In this document: piece by piece, positions 8,301 to 15,477 of the stretch
Position numbering within the stretch: position 1 is the stretch's first letter
How the letters are laid out: every line of letters begins with the position of its first letter
The notes under the pieces: model-generated
Database searches by the model: none
Told to the model about the DNA's origin: nothing
The model's input: the letters and a program-made list of their open reading frames with translations, nothing else
Assembly: GCA_946803715.1 (NCBI GenBank)
Contig: CAMPET010000165.1
Span: 138,628 to 154,127 of the forward strand
From: Beroe ovata
Lineage: Eukaryota; Ctenophora; Nuda; Beroida; Beroidae
Length of the DNA: 15,500 nucleotides
Reading direction: 5' to 3'
Made by a program: the position numbers and the translations under genes

Positions 8301-10541
8301 GTGTACTTCAGTTTAAAACCATGATTTCATTGTTTCCTGTATAGTGTAAAATAGGTGGTTGCCAAGCATGGCAATAACGACGTGACTCAATTGATGAGCG
8401 TCTCTAACAACACTCGTTTAAAGTACTCGATAATATCATCCTAGTAAAGGGTTCCAAGCCTATTCATAGTGTAGTGGAAGAATCCGAATTTGAAGGAATT
8501 TCAGGGCTCACTCATCTGCAAATTGGTGAAACTTTGAGTTTTCGCACAAATTGGCAGAAGAAATAGACATTCACGCCTCAGAGAAGCAAGATAGAATCTC
8601 AATTCCATCGTTTATCGATTCAGTGTCCAAAATTACGTTGGAAACGCTTAGTCATTTGCATGAAAATGGGACAACAAAATTTTCGTCATATTTCTACGTC
8701 ATTTAATCTGTGAGTGTGACGTGTGTCACATTGCGAAGTAATTCTATTTATATCCTTCACTGCAAGATTACATTATTCGAAAAAAATAATATTTATCCTA
8801 GAAAATAAATGAAAATGTGTGTTCCCGACCAAATTTGGGCTTAGAATCTGAGTTTGCGGGAATTTTCGTCAGTGTTATAGCGTGACAAATGCTTAACAAT
8901 GCTTCACCACTGGACACACGCTGTCATCATACCACAGTGTCATCACTCGTTATGAAATCGTCGTCCGGCATCCACATGTCATCAATAGTGTCATCAGACT
9001 GAGATGTCATAATGGTGTCATCAGACTGAGATGTCATAATGGTGTCATCAGACTGAGATGTCATANGAATCTTCCATTTACTGCTGGATCGTGCATCGGG
9101 AGAGAAACAGAGAAGGGTCTGGGATCGGCTGGGATTGATCTTTAAACGGGTATCAAATATCCCGTTGCTATAATTATCCAGTGTACGTTTAATGCCTATA
9201 CTATTTTCAACTATAAACTACAATACTATGCGAGCTATTATAACTGCACCTATACCTGATCGTGTTGGTTAAGTCTGTGCGGTATGGAGGGAGCGTTAGG
9301 GAGCAGCATTAGGGGAACTCCGCTCTCAGAGTGTGACGTGATGGGGGGAACTGTGTTAGAGTACAGGGGAATCACGTGCTGGTCTTCACTCGTCTGTCCA
9401 AACTCCCACTGCCTGCTGAAATCACGCGTAAATCACGCTATATCATGCTTTTATCACGCGTAAATCACGCTATATCATGCTTTTATCACGCGTAAATCAC
9501 ACATCTCAATAGTCAATACTGACAATGTGGGTGTGCGTGTAAGAGCAATGAAGTATCACACATTATTATTGATGTGACTACTGACGATGTGTGTACCAGA
9601 GAAATGCCGATTTTAAACAAGGAGCTGCTTCACAAGTCATTCTGTAAATTTCACAATGCTACACGGTACCTATGATTCCAGCTGTATACCGCCAACAGTA
9701 TATCATCGCTGTAGATATAAGACCAAGATTGTCATGGAATTAAGTGCAATTGACTGCTAGCTAACCACAGTAAAGACACATACGGAGACACCCTCACACA
9801 GACACACAAATGAATACTGTGTTGAGAGTGAACCTATGATCTAGCAGTTTGTCAGGGGTCACAATATCTAGTCCTATTTTGGGCAGCACCATCAACTCAG
9901 CACCGACTATTGGCGGCATTCCCTCTTTCTGGAGCTCCCTTAACCTCCTCGCTTCCAGTCTCCGGAGTCGCCTCTCTATCACCTTACAGCTACAGAGCGT
10001 TAGCAGCTGTCATTAACAGCTCTGTCCTCTATATTACAGTATGAGCAGCGCGTTTCCACACGACTTCACAAAAGAGGGATCATGTTATAATCCCACAGCA
10101 CGGTCAATACATTATCCCGCCCTTTCCAGAAGTGTGATTCTCAAGTATAAAATATCAAACAAATTAGTAACCATGGATACGCTTTCATGCGAGTAAACAA
10201 GTCACCATTACCAACACCGTATCAAAAATTATATTAAACAGAAGTAGATCTAGAAGTACATTTTTAGATCCATGATCATTAATTAGATTACTAATTGGTA
10301 ACTAATTAATCTTCTGACTAGGTCACTCAATCACTCATTTCCCAACTACCTGGCAGGGTGGACAGAGCGGTTGATATCGAGAGCGGCTGAGTAGAGCGAT
10401 GTCAGCTCGTCGAGAGTTTTCTGTTTGTAACACAGAGTGTTGGACTCGCGATACATTTGCATGTACTGTGACATGTTCTTGAAGTGTTTGAACGTGCCCT
10501 CCTGTGGGTCCACTCGGTATCTGAGTGTTATAATAGGTGTG

Positions 10542-10598
<57 letters not shown>

Positions 10599-10965
10599 AA
10601 CACACACACACACACACACCTTTTGTAGTACATGTCCGACTGCGGCAGTTTCTTCTCTTTTGTTCTGTTCCCATTATTATCAACAATCCTCGGGGCTTCA
10701 TCCTTCACTCTTGTCCTAAGCCACCCTCCAAAGCCAGCACAACCGATTTCATACTCCTTTGTGTGTGGATATTAATTATTAACTCAGAAATGTCCTTTTC
10801 TAATAATTGTAATATGAATATCTGATATAAATTCCCATGATTTCAGAAAGGATCCAAATCTCTGTAGAGTTTAATTCGTGTCTCACTCACCCTTGAGAAG
10901 GATTTTTTCAAGTCATTTGAAGGGTCTAGTGTGGTGTCGAAAGAGCATTGGGTTGAAAATAACAT
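5375..10965 (-). CDS. 13-exon gene of unrecognised family, about 579 residues
   Basis: Exons, in transcription order: 10965-10891, 10756-10620, 10520-10350, 9989-9834, 9415-9256, 9217-8933, 7742-7660, 7563-7438, 7202-7134, 6518-6402, 6312-6207, 6132-5983 and 5479-5375. All introns have GT/AG ends. Phases agree at all eleven junctions through exon 12, with no stop over 545 codons, which is strong support. I do not recognise the family. Visible features: an Arg/Leu-rich segment ending PPIVGAEL (residues 142-160) that is echoed at 404-420 (HPIIGAEN); three in-frame copies of MTSQSDDTI (285-311) followed by an acidic stretch; C342, C352 and H355 near CPVHK; and a basic patch with PPKKKR (485-490). 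No signal peptide or membrane segment is seen. Start: ATG at 10965. The frame stays open 24 more codons upstream without an ATG, so a 5' exon is possible. The last junction is weak: a better donor at 6023 would join exon 13 in a phase giving an immediate TAA and a protein of about 532 residues. Confidence 0.7.
5480..5982 (-). other. last intron of the 13-exon gene
   Basis: This stretch has no convincing additional exon. It contains purine-rich AGAGAG runs (about 5671-5688) and, at its 5' side on the minus strand, part of the E-box palindrome at 5861-6001. The acceptor TTTTCTCTCCAG before 5479 is good. The donor after 5983 is weak, and an alternative donor follows 6023. Confidence 0.45.
5861..6001. 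repeat. inverted-repeat element with four CACGTG sites and a 13-bp hairpin
   Basis: CACGTG occurs at 5861, 5883, 5973 and 5996. The outer parts are roughly mirror-related, with CACGTG then GCCACGTG or its complement on each side. The centre is a perfect stem, AGATGTTATCTGC (5931-5943) with GCAGATAACATCT (5958-5970), around a 14-nt GCGC-rich loop. CACGTG is the canonical E-box for bHLH-zip factors. The symmetry equally suits a small transposon. It overlaps the proposed end of exon 12. Confidence 0.6.
6519..7133 (-). other. intron 9 of the 13-exon gene, with paired CRE sites
   Basis: This 615-nt intron has no further exon that I can support. It carries an N at 6564 and a G-rich run before it. 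Two perfect TGACGTCA palindromes lie at 6781-6788 and 6825-6832, with two ATGCTAATTT boxes between them. A one-mismatch inverted pair (CGTAGTGGG and CCCACCACG) lies at about 7031-7066. Confidence 0.45.
6781..6832. promoter_or_regulatory. paired CRE palindromes, candidate intronic enhancer
   Basis: Two full TGACGTCA octamers, the CREB/ATF consensus, start 44 bp apart and flank a direct repeat of ATGCTAATTT (about 6794 and 6808). Two exact 8-mers this close are unlikely by chance in AT-rich intronic DNA. Function is inference only. Confidence 0.35.
7203..7437 (-). repeat. GGTGTAA/CAGTGTAATT minisatellite in intron 8
   Basis: From about 7320 to 7430 the plus strand repeats variants of TGGTGTAA and GCAGTGTAATT. 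The rest of the 235-nt intron is unremarkable. The frame running across it is a repeat artefact. Confidence 0.55.
7564..7659 (-). repeat. 10-bp ATGATGTAAC tandem repeat filling intron 7
   Basis: About five copies of ATGATGTAAC and close variants occupy roughly 7600-7655. The 96-nt intron is bounded by a good donor (GTAAGT) and an acceptor (TGTACAG). Most of the intron is therefore repeat sequence. Confidence 0.7.
7743..8932 (-). other. intron 6 of the 13-exon gene (1,190 nt)
   Basis: This is the largest intron. It joins exons 6 and 7 in phase 0. It contains the palindromic GTTAAC array on the 7760-7960 side, a CGCGCGCGCG run at about 8181, and a 7-bp inverted pair ACTAGCT/AGCTAGT at 8202-8220. 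I see no other exon from about 8230 to 8930. Confidence 0.5.
7761..7960. repeat. palindromic array of 25-bp GTTAAC units
   Basis: The unit starts GTTAACACAATGATAACATG and ends CCACT or TCACT. Two units run leftward and at least four run rightward from a symmetry centre at A7825. The two arms are identical for about 45 bases and then drift. Long perfect arms with a one-base centre can form a large hairpin or cruciform. Confidence 0.85.
8988..9066 (-). repeat. 27-bp coding tandem repeat in exon 6
   Basis: Three nearly identical 27-bp units start at 8988, 9015 and 9042 and translate in frame to MTSQSDDTI three times. An N at 9066 sits at the edge of the third unit and hides one residue just before the first MTSQSDDTI. 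Ser/Thr/Asp-rich units like this are usually disordered and could carry acidophilic kinase (CK2-like) sites. That last point is inference. Confidence 0.85.
9421..9500. repeat. 32-bp tandem repeat at an intron end
   Basis: The unit begins ATCACGCGTAAATCACGC and continues to TATATCATGCTTTT, with starts at 9421, 9453 and a half copy at 9485. On the minus strand it ends five bases before the exon 5 acceptor, so it replaces the usual pyrimidine tract region. Confidence 0.8.
9501..9833 (-). other. remainder of intron 4
   Basis: Beyond the 32-bp repeat this intron shows no exon or recognisable element. The donor (CATAG followed by GTTCAC) at 9834/9833 is in phase 2 with the acceptor at 9415. Confidence 0.4.
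9990..10349 (-). other. intron 3 of the 13-exon gene
   Basis: This 360-nt AT-rich intron has no supported exon. Its ends are CCAG/GTAGTT (donor) and CTCTGTAG (acceptor), both phase 2. Confidence 0.45.
10542..10619. repeat. (AC)n microsatellite at a 5' splice site
   Basis: A CA/GT dinucleotide run with three AAAC interruptions fills most of the 99-nt intron 2. On the minus strand the donor itself is the first GT of the run. Frames through it encode only CV or TH repeats and are not genes. Confidence 0.9.
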
Positions 10966-11320
10966 CTCCACGGTAACATGACCTAGGTGGTTGCGCTCGT
11001 TATAGAAACATGGCAAATATTGATCGAATTCAATGATTTAATCGCTAACAAAATCACGTCGATATCTAATCGGAAAAAGAGAGCAACTCATTCTAGCAAA
11101 GCAGGGTGAATGATGACAATCCAATTGATACAATTAACAAAATAACACAATCCAGATTCACGGAAAATAAAAAGTCGTAGTACGTTAATTTGGGTTAACA
11201 AAATGCCTATCTAGAACTAATTATAGGTAGGTACAACAAACATCAGTAAAATGCACCAAAATTTGAAAGCTACCTTAAAATTATTTGATTCATCTATTTT
11301 CATCCAGTGAGTGTAGTCAA
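10966..11320. other. intergenic between two minus-strand genes
   Basis: This 355-bp gap should hold the 3' UTR of the 509-residue gene and the promoter or 5' UTR of the 13-exon gene. An ATTAAA (minus strand, 11037-11042) is a possible poly(A) signal. From 11037 to 10966 the minus strand stays open in frame with the downstream start but has no ATG. No TATA box is evident. Confidence 0.35.
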
Positions 11321-12850
11321 CTAATCCAACTTTCTTCTCTTGAATGAGTAAACATTTTCTACTGTCCGTAATTCGGGCGATCTACTTGAAGTTATGATAC
11401 AAGCTCGAGTTGGGATATCAGGCAGTGTTGGAACACTTTCTCTCACAACTTTCTGTATTGAACAAGATTCATCACTCCTCTCAACTCTTTCCTCATCTTT
11501 TAGTAGTGCAGTAGTATAATGGGGCATATAGAGTTCTGGTTGGAAATACCTCAATAAATAGTTTCTCTTCCTTTTCCGTGACTGACGTGAAAACCCTGCT
11601 GAAAAGAAGAAGAATTGACAAAAGAAATGGTCAACATGGATCGGTGATAGTTCAAGAAAAGGGGCTGGTGATGATTTAGCAATGGAGTCAACCCTTCTCC
11701 AAATGTCTTCAGTAAAACTATTCAACTTGTTCTTCATGTAAGTTAGCAGTTCAGAGTTGGTTGATAATGCATGCTTTGTTTCATTATGATAAATATAATC
11801 AGGAATCTTAGTTGGGGCTGATCCATTATAGAAGCCTTCATAATCGTGACTTTTGACAATATTCTGCCATCGCCTCCTCTCCATATGCTCAATATGCTCC
11901 ATAGCTCTGTTATGATACTCAACTGGGGTAATATACTTTGGTGGCTGACTAAACGTGAACGATCTCCTTCTTTTGGAAGATTCTTCCTGTCTGGGGCGCT
12001 TTTGGTGTCTTACAACAAATATGTTGCCAAAATTTTTATTCTCAACTTCACTTGATAAAAGACAACGATCAATTGATGGCCAAGGGCACTGATAGAATTC
12101 TTCAAGAGGTTTTGAAATGTAGCCTTCATCAAACAGGGAGTCCCCAAAGGAACATAAAGCAGAATCATCAATCTTTGTCTGATCCTTAACAGCATCAAAA
12201 ATTTTATTAAATGATTCAGCATCAGATATAGGACTGATAATAGAGAGGAAGGATTCAAGGTATTCATCTGCAGCTTTTTTAACATTATTTATTGAACAAT
12301 TACCGTAAACAGGCAGATTCTCGAACAATTTGATTGGAGATGATGGAGTAACTTCATCTGACAGAACTGATCCAAAATTCACAACATCCCCATTGAAAAT
12401 CTGAACATTATACTTCACATTTACCAAAACTTCTGATATAAAATTTTCCACATTGATTTTTGTATGTGATCCATTTTCAACAACATCTTCTGTTGAAGTT
12501 TCTAGATTAATCTGAGGACTATCTTGTTCATTGAACTCAAAAGGATCCTGATTACAAGTAGCAGAAGAGTCAAGAGACCCAATTGTTTGTAACTTTTCAA
12601 ACAAACTTGTTCTCACACCACTACTATTCTGCTTGTAATGACAATTAATTTTTGGTAGGTTCGCATCTAGAAGTTCATCGGGCTCTTGCTTAATAGAACC
12701 CTTACAGCTTTTAAGAGACTTTTTGAATCTTTTTGACTTCATTCTAGAGAGTTTTTTGCATGCATCTGAGAAAAAAGATGCTTCATCTTTCCATCTCCAG
12801 TTAACAGCCCGCCGATTACTTCTTTTTTGAAGTCTTGTTTGAACTGACAT
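11321..12850 (-). CDS. 509-residue probable nuclear protein, family unrecognised
   Basis: A single open frame of 509 codons; I do not recognise the family. Basic clusters suitable for nuclear import are at the N-terminus (KRSNRR, 9-14; KSKRFKK, 38-44), at 284-297 (KRPRQEES then KRRR), at 425-429 (RKRKR) and at the very C-terminus (KRRKLD, 504-509). IKQE at 53-56 fits the psi-K-x-E SUMO consensus and continues into acidic PDE. Residues about 60-280 are Ser/Asp/Glu/Asn-rich and probably disordered. Residues about 310-450 look more folded, with YHNRAMEHIEHMERRRWQNI and an aromatic-rich stretch. No signal peptide or membrane helix is seen. A pyrimidine tract and CAG inside (residues 408-417, FFCQFFFFSA) resemble an acceptor, but the only nearby donor would shift the frame. 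An overlapping short upstream ORF precedes the start. A chromatin or transcription role is only a guess. Confidence 0.8.
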   Translation of the reverse strand: MSVQTRLQKRSNRRAVNWRWKDEASFFSDACKKLSRMKSKRFKKSLKSCKGSIKQEPDELLDANLPKINCHYKQNSSGVRTSLFEKLQTIGSLDSSATCNQDPFEFNEQDSPQINLETSTEDVVENGSHTKINVENFISEVLVNVKYNVQIFNGDVVNFGSVLSDEVTPSSPIKLFENLPVYGNCSINNVKKAADEYLESFLSIISPISDAESFNKIFDAVKDQTKIDDSALCSFGDSLFDEGYISKPLEEFYQCPWPSIDRCLLSSEVENKNFGNIFVVRHQKRPRQEESSKRRRSFTFSQPPKYITPVEYHNRAMEHIEHMERRRWQNIVKSHDYEGFYNGSAPTKIPDYIYHNETKHALSTNSELLTYMKNKLNSFTEDIWRRVDSIAKSSPAPFLELSPIHVDHFFCQFFFFSAGFSRQSRKRKRNYLLRYFQPELYMPHYTTALLKDEERVERSDESCSIQKVVRESVPTLPDIPTRACIITSSRSPELRTVENVYSFKRRKLD

Positions 12851-12857
12851 TTATCAT
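12816..12857 (-). promoter_or_regulatory. overlapping upstream ORF of the 509-residue gene
   Basis: An ATG at 12857, seven bases before the main start, opens a 13-residue frame in a different register that ends with TAA at 12816, inside the main ORF. It could lower initiation at 12850 by ribosome capture. The main start would then depend on leaky scanning. Confidence 0.4.
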
Positions 12858-12878
12858 TGGCTCTGAGTATATGATGAG

Positions 12879-12935
12879 CTGAAAGAATGAGAATTGTTTG
12901 GCTATCAATACAGAATAAATTAGTGAGTAGGTTAC
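12879..12935 (-). other. 57-nt 5' UTR intron
   Basis: The donor is GACAG followed by GTAACC (12936/12935). The acceptor is TCATTCTTTCAG (12879), followed 21 bases later by the first ATG. The exon upstream would lie at 12936 and above, containing CAGCGACCTGGGACAG. Confidence 0.55.
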
Positions 12936-13061
12936 CTGTCCCAGGTCGCTGGTAGACCACAGTTTTGTGCAGGGCCCAGCATCACGAAGTTACTAGTTAG
13001 GAATGTTAAAAAGGTGTCCTAATATGTAATAACTGCATTTAGGTGTCATAACAACTGCATA

Positions 13062-13082
13062 ATAAGATAAGATAAGATAAGA
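13062..13082 (-). repeat. TTATC-type 3' tail of a LINE
   Basis: About four copies of ATAAG on the plus strand read CTTAT on the minus strand. They lie about 120 bp beyond the reverse-transcriptase stop codon. Short tandem 3' tails of this kind are typical of CR1/L2/RTE-like non-LTR elements. Confidence 0.6.
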
Positions 13083-13203
13083 ATTTATGGTATGAACCAT
13101 CACACTTTTCAAGAAAATTTCATCAAAACAATCTCAGCCACTGAAAAACACCACCTTTTGCTAAGGTGTCCACTACTCATTATCACTAGGAAGAAGAATA
13201 CTA

Positions 13204-13443
13204 TTAATAAATGTTAATTCCTTTTCTTCTAGCTACCTGAGGATGAGCTGTCAGGTATTTATTAAATCTTTCCTTGTTGGAAAGGTAATTACCACCTTCA
13301 ATTTTGCTAATAACTTGATGAGAGACATACCAAAAATTGCTAGGATTCAGTGTTACAGAAGACTTCTTATACTTGTCTAGTTCACCCTTAAAAATATCAA
13401 CGGTTGAAGCATTTCTAACAGTTAGTGGTAAATCGTTCCAATA
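13204..13443 (-). pseudogene. C-terminal remnant of a non-LTR retrotransposon reverse transcriptase
   Basis: Eighty codons on the minus strand begin YWNDLPLTVRNASTVDIFKG and end ARRKGINIY then TAA. The W-N-x-L-P-x-x-(V/I)-R-x-A-x-(S/T)-x-x-x-F-K-x-x-L pattern is the usual end of CR1/L2/Jockey-clade reverse transcriptases. Just upstream (13444-13460) the frame is broken: a TAG lies in this frame, while DRVLET reads in a neighbouring frame. An N at 13445 obscures the join. The rest of the element is absent, so it is a 5'-truncated dead copy that starts near 13500 and ends at the tail near 13062. Confidence 0.75.
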
Positions 13444-13504
13444 TNTTGGTTTCTAGGACACGATCACCGTGGACCGTACCGTTCCAGTTTCCAATTGGCA
13501 ATTA

Positions 13505-13800
13505 TATTATACAGAGTAGAATAATTTCAGAGTAGAATACAGAGTACAGAGTACTACTCTGTCAGAGTAGAATTGTAGGGCTTTTAATTTTCCCTACCGT
13601 CGGCGCCGCGCGCATTCGCGCAATTGTGAATTGTCATTCCGCCCTTGCCAGGAATAAAATCCCGCATTGTCAGCTGTTACCTGACATTCCTACAATACAA
13701 AGACACTTTGTATTGTAGGATTTCACTCTACCCTTGCTCTTTGAAAGAGTAGAATAGATGATATTGATAATGATATGCGCGATTGCGCGCAACGTGTGGC
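13505..13800. repeat. AGAGTAGAAT repeats, hairpin and GCGC patches
   Basis: CAGAGTAGAAT, CAGAGTAC and AGAGTAGAAT recur at 13515-13572 and again at 13745. A GGCGCCGCGCGC patch lies near 13602. A second GCGCGC patch at 13785-13798 matches 3238-3251 exactly over 14 bases. The combination suggests a composite non-coding transposon, but its ends are not clear. Confidence 0.45.
13689..13719. repeat. perfect 14-bp stem hairpin
   Basis: CCTACAATACAAAG and its exact reverse complement are separated by ACA. A pyrimidine-rich stretch and AGAGTAGAAT follow. It is more likely the core of a palindromic mobile element than a terminator. Confidence 0.85.
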
Positions 13801-14217
13801 ACACACTGCATCAGCATGGCACTGAATAATCAATAATACAGATGTCAGCATTGTCACTCAGATCTGACATACTGATTACTGAGTACTCATTTCTCGCGGC
13901 CTGCGGCTTATCCCTACAATGTACAAGTGTACACGTACCGACCGTTGCGTCGTTGCGCAACCCTATCAAACCCTATTTTTTTAGTATTAGCATTCTACTC
14001 TGTGAACTAAAAGGTTTGGGTCACGCCAAAATGCCAAATGGATATTACTTATGTGATAGTTGCTACTGTCCACGAATCACGATGTGTCGATGCATCTTAT
14101 ACGAAATTTCAATCGTGTAAAAACTGGAATATGGAATCCGAATAGTGAAATGATAAAATAAAAAGTACTAAAAACACTGGAAAGTGGGAACTTATCATAT
14201 CATATCGATTTCATATC
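13801..14217. other. intergenic, no gene supported
   Basis: No homology-like frame, RNA or strong repeat is visible. Short tandem CATATCGATTT words occur just before the element at 14218. Confidence 0.4.
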
Positions 14218-14262
14218 GATGATAGCAGATAGACCCTGTCGGGAATTTCATCGCGGGTCGCA
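14218..14262. mobile_element. solo arm of the palindromic element, copy 3
   Basis: GATAGCAGATAGACCCTGTC followed by GGGAATTTCATCGCG matches the left arm and start of the core of the elements at 300 and 3391, with one substitution in GTCGAGAATT. No matching right arm is found nearby, so this copy is truncated. Confidence 0.6.
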
Positions 14263-14337
14263 TCAGCTGGACCTAGCATCGCCAGGCTGATTAATTTCGA
14301 AACGAGTGTGAACTGTGGAGCGCTTCTATGTCAATGT

Positions 14338-14343
14338 TTTATT
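14338..14343 (-). terminator. candidate poly(A) signal of the RhoGEF gene
   Basis: AATAAA on the minus strand lies about 220 nt beyond the predicted RhoGEF stop codon at 14565. This is a plausible but untested 3' end. Confidence 0.4.
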
Positions 14344-14564
14344 GTTCTATTTCAGTTTCAATACTGTTTGTCAAAGCCTAGTTCCAATACTTATACAATG
14401 TTCCAATACTTATAGTATTTACTTTGGGTCAATGAGTGGATGCCTGATGATCGGTGCGTGGGTTGTCTGTTTCTTAGTCATCGCGGCTCAAAATGCAATA
14501 AAACGGTTTGGAACACACTGTTTTATCTCGACTGTAGAACACGTCGGAGTGAGTATCCCGAACA

Positions 14565-15464
14565 TCAGACTGTATCCTTCATCTGGATTGAGGATGACAA
14601 AAACCTGTCGTAATCGCAGATAATATCCGCAACATTCCTCACCAGCTCCATCTTCACTTGGACTTGCCTACAAGAGACAGAGTGATCAAGTTGCTAATTG
14701 AACCAGCTACTTGCGATATCCTCAACCCAGGGCGACTCATTGGCGAAGGCATCAATGAAGTGGTCAGTAGATAATATAAACCTGGTAGCTAGTATAATTT
14801 GCTGAGATGCTAGAGTATCAGTGAGTTGGAACACGTGACTTTGCGGCAAGTCCTTGAGTTGTAAGCAGGACACCGGGTAAAACTTCTTCAGAGTATATTC
14901 CTCCCTCTGTGAGGAGTGCTGGCTTCCTGCCGCGACCCGCTGTAATCGTACAGGATGTGATGACCCACACGCAGACACAGACAGTATACACAGATGCAGA
15001 CACAGACAGTACACACAGACAAAGACACACGCAGTACACACAGACACAAGCAGTACACACAGACACTCACATTGAATGAATGTTTCTTCTTCACTTTACA
15101 CCTGTTGACAACAGCCACTCCCTTCTTGTAAACGAGTAACAGGAGACCAGCAGCCCCGGTTTCGGACTCGGCTGCTGGTACAAAACTCTCGATATCACGT
15201 GACTTCACTTCCACCACACTGCCATAGTAGAGCAGCTCCTCTATAGGCCCTGATAGTGATAACTGTACGATCAGTTGGGTGATCAGTGATCAGTGATAAT
15301 GATACACAATCGTACTCATGGTTATTATTAATATTGTTCACTGTAATTCGAACCTATGAGAACTTCTAGTCTCCGATTATTCCTGTAAAGGCATGAAAAC
15401 TGCTGCTGCATATTCACCCTCTCCTGCACTGCTTTGGAAATACCATCCAACATGGCTGCTGTTC
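14565..15464 (-). CDS. Rho guanine-nucleotide exchange factor, C-terminal exons (partial)
   Basis: Four minus-strand exons join in phase: 15464-15354, 15249-15071, 14939-14704 and 14667-14565 (stop TGA), giving about 208 residues. The first exon (ISKAVQERVNMQQQ, then LEVLIG) looks like the last helix of a DH domain. It runs into GPIEELLYYGSVVEVK, the usual DH-to-PH linker and first PH strand. The PH-like part continues through GLLLLVYKKGVAVVNR, then YTLKKFYPVSCLQL, and closes with a helix around DHFIDAFANESPWVEDI. DH-PH proteins activate Rho-family GTPases at membranes. The subfamily cannot be assigned, and the catalytic DH core lies outside the window. The intron before the last exon is only 36 nt. 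If it is not spliced, translation stops at 14694 after SSWFN. The N-terminal part lies beyond 15500. Confidence 0.55.
14940..15070 (-). repeat. ACACAGACA minisatellite within a RhoGEF intron
   Basis: From about 14970 to 15065 the plus strand repeats CAGACACAGACAGTACACA variants. The 131-nt intron has a good GTGAGT donor and a GATTACAG acceptor, so most of it is repeat. Frames rich in C, V, L and Y through it are artefacts. Confidence 0.75.
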
Positions 15465-15477
15465 CTAGGAAATAATG

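Noticed and set aside
10346-10825. Open frames rich in Thr-His or Cys-Val on both strands
   Set aside because: They are translations of the AC/GT microsatellite; only the flanking exon parts are real.
11598-11640. Possible 37-nt intron inside the 509-residue ORF (pyrimidine tract plus CAG)
   Set aside because: The only nearby GT gives lengths of 37 or 40, which shift the frame into an early stop, whereas the unspliced frame runs another 90 codons.
13842-14120. 92-codon plus-strand frame
   Set aside because: No recognisable domain, no splice context, and it lies in transposon-rich DNA.
14315-14623. 102-codon plus-strand frame with hydrophobic stretches
   Set aside because: Its end overlaps the antisense of the last RhoGEF exon and probable 3' UTR. 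The hydrophobic look comes from T-rich sequence.
14694-15217. Long Cys/Val/Leu frames on the minus strand
   Set aside because: The middle is the ACACAGACA repeat inside an intron; only the two ends are exons.
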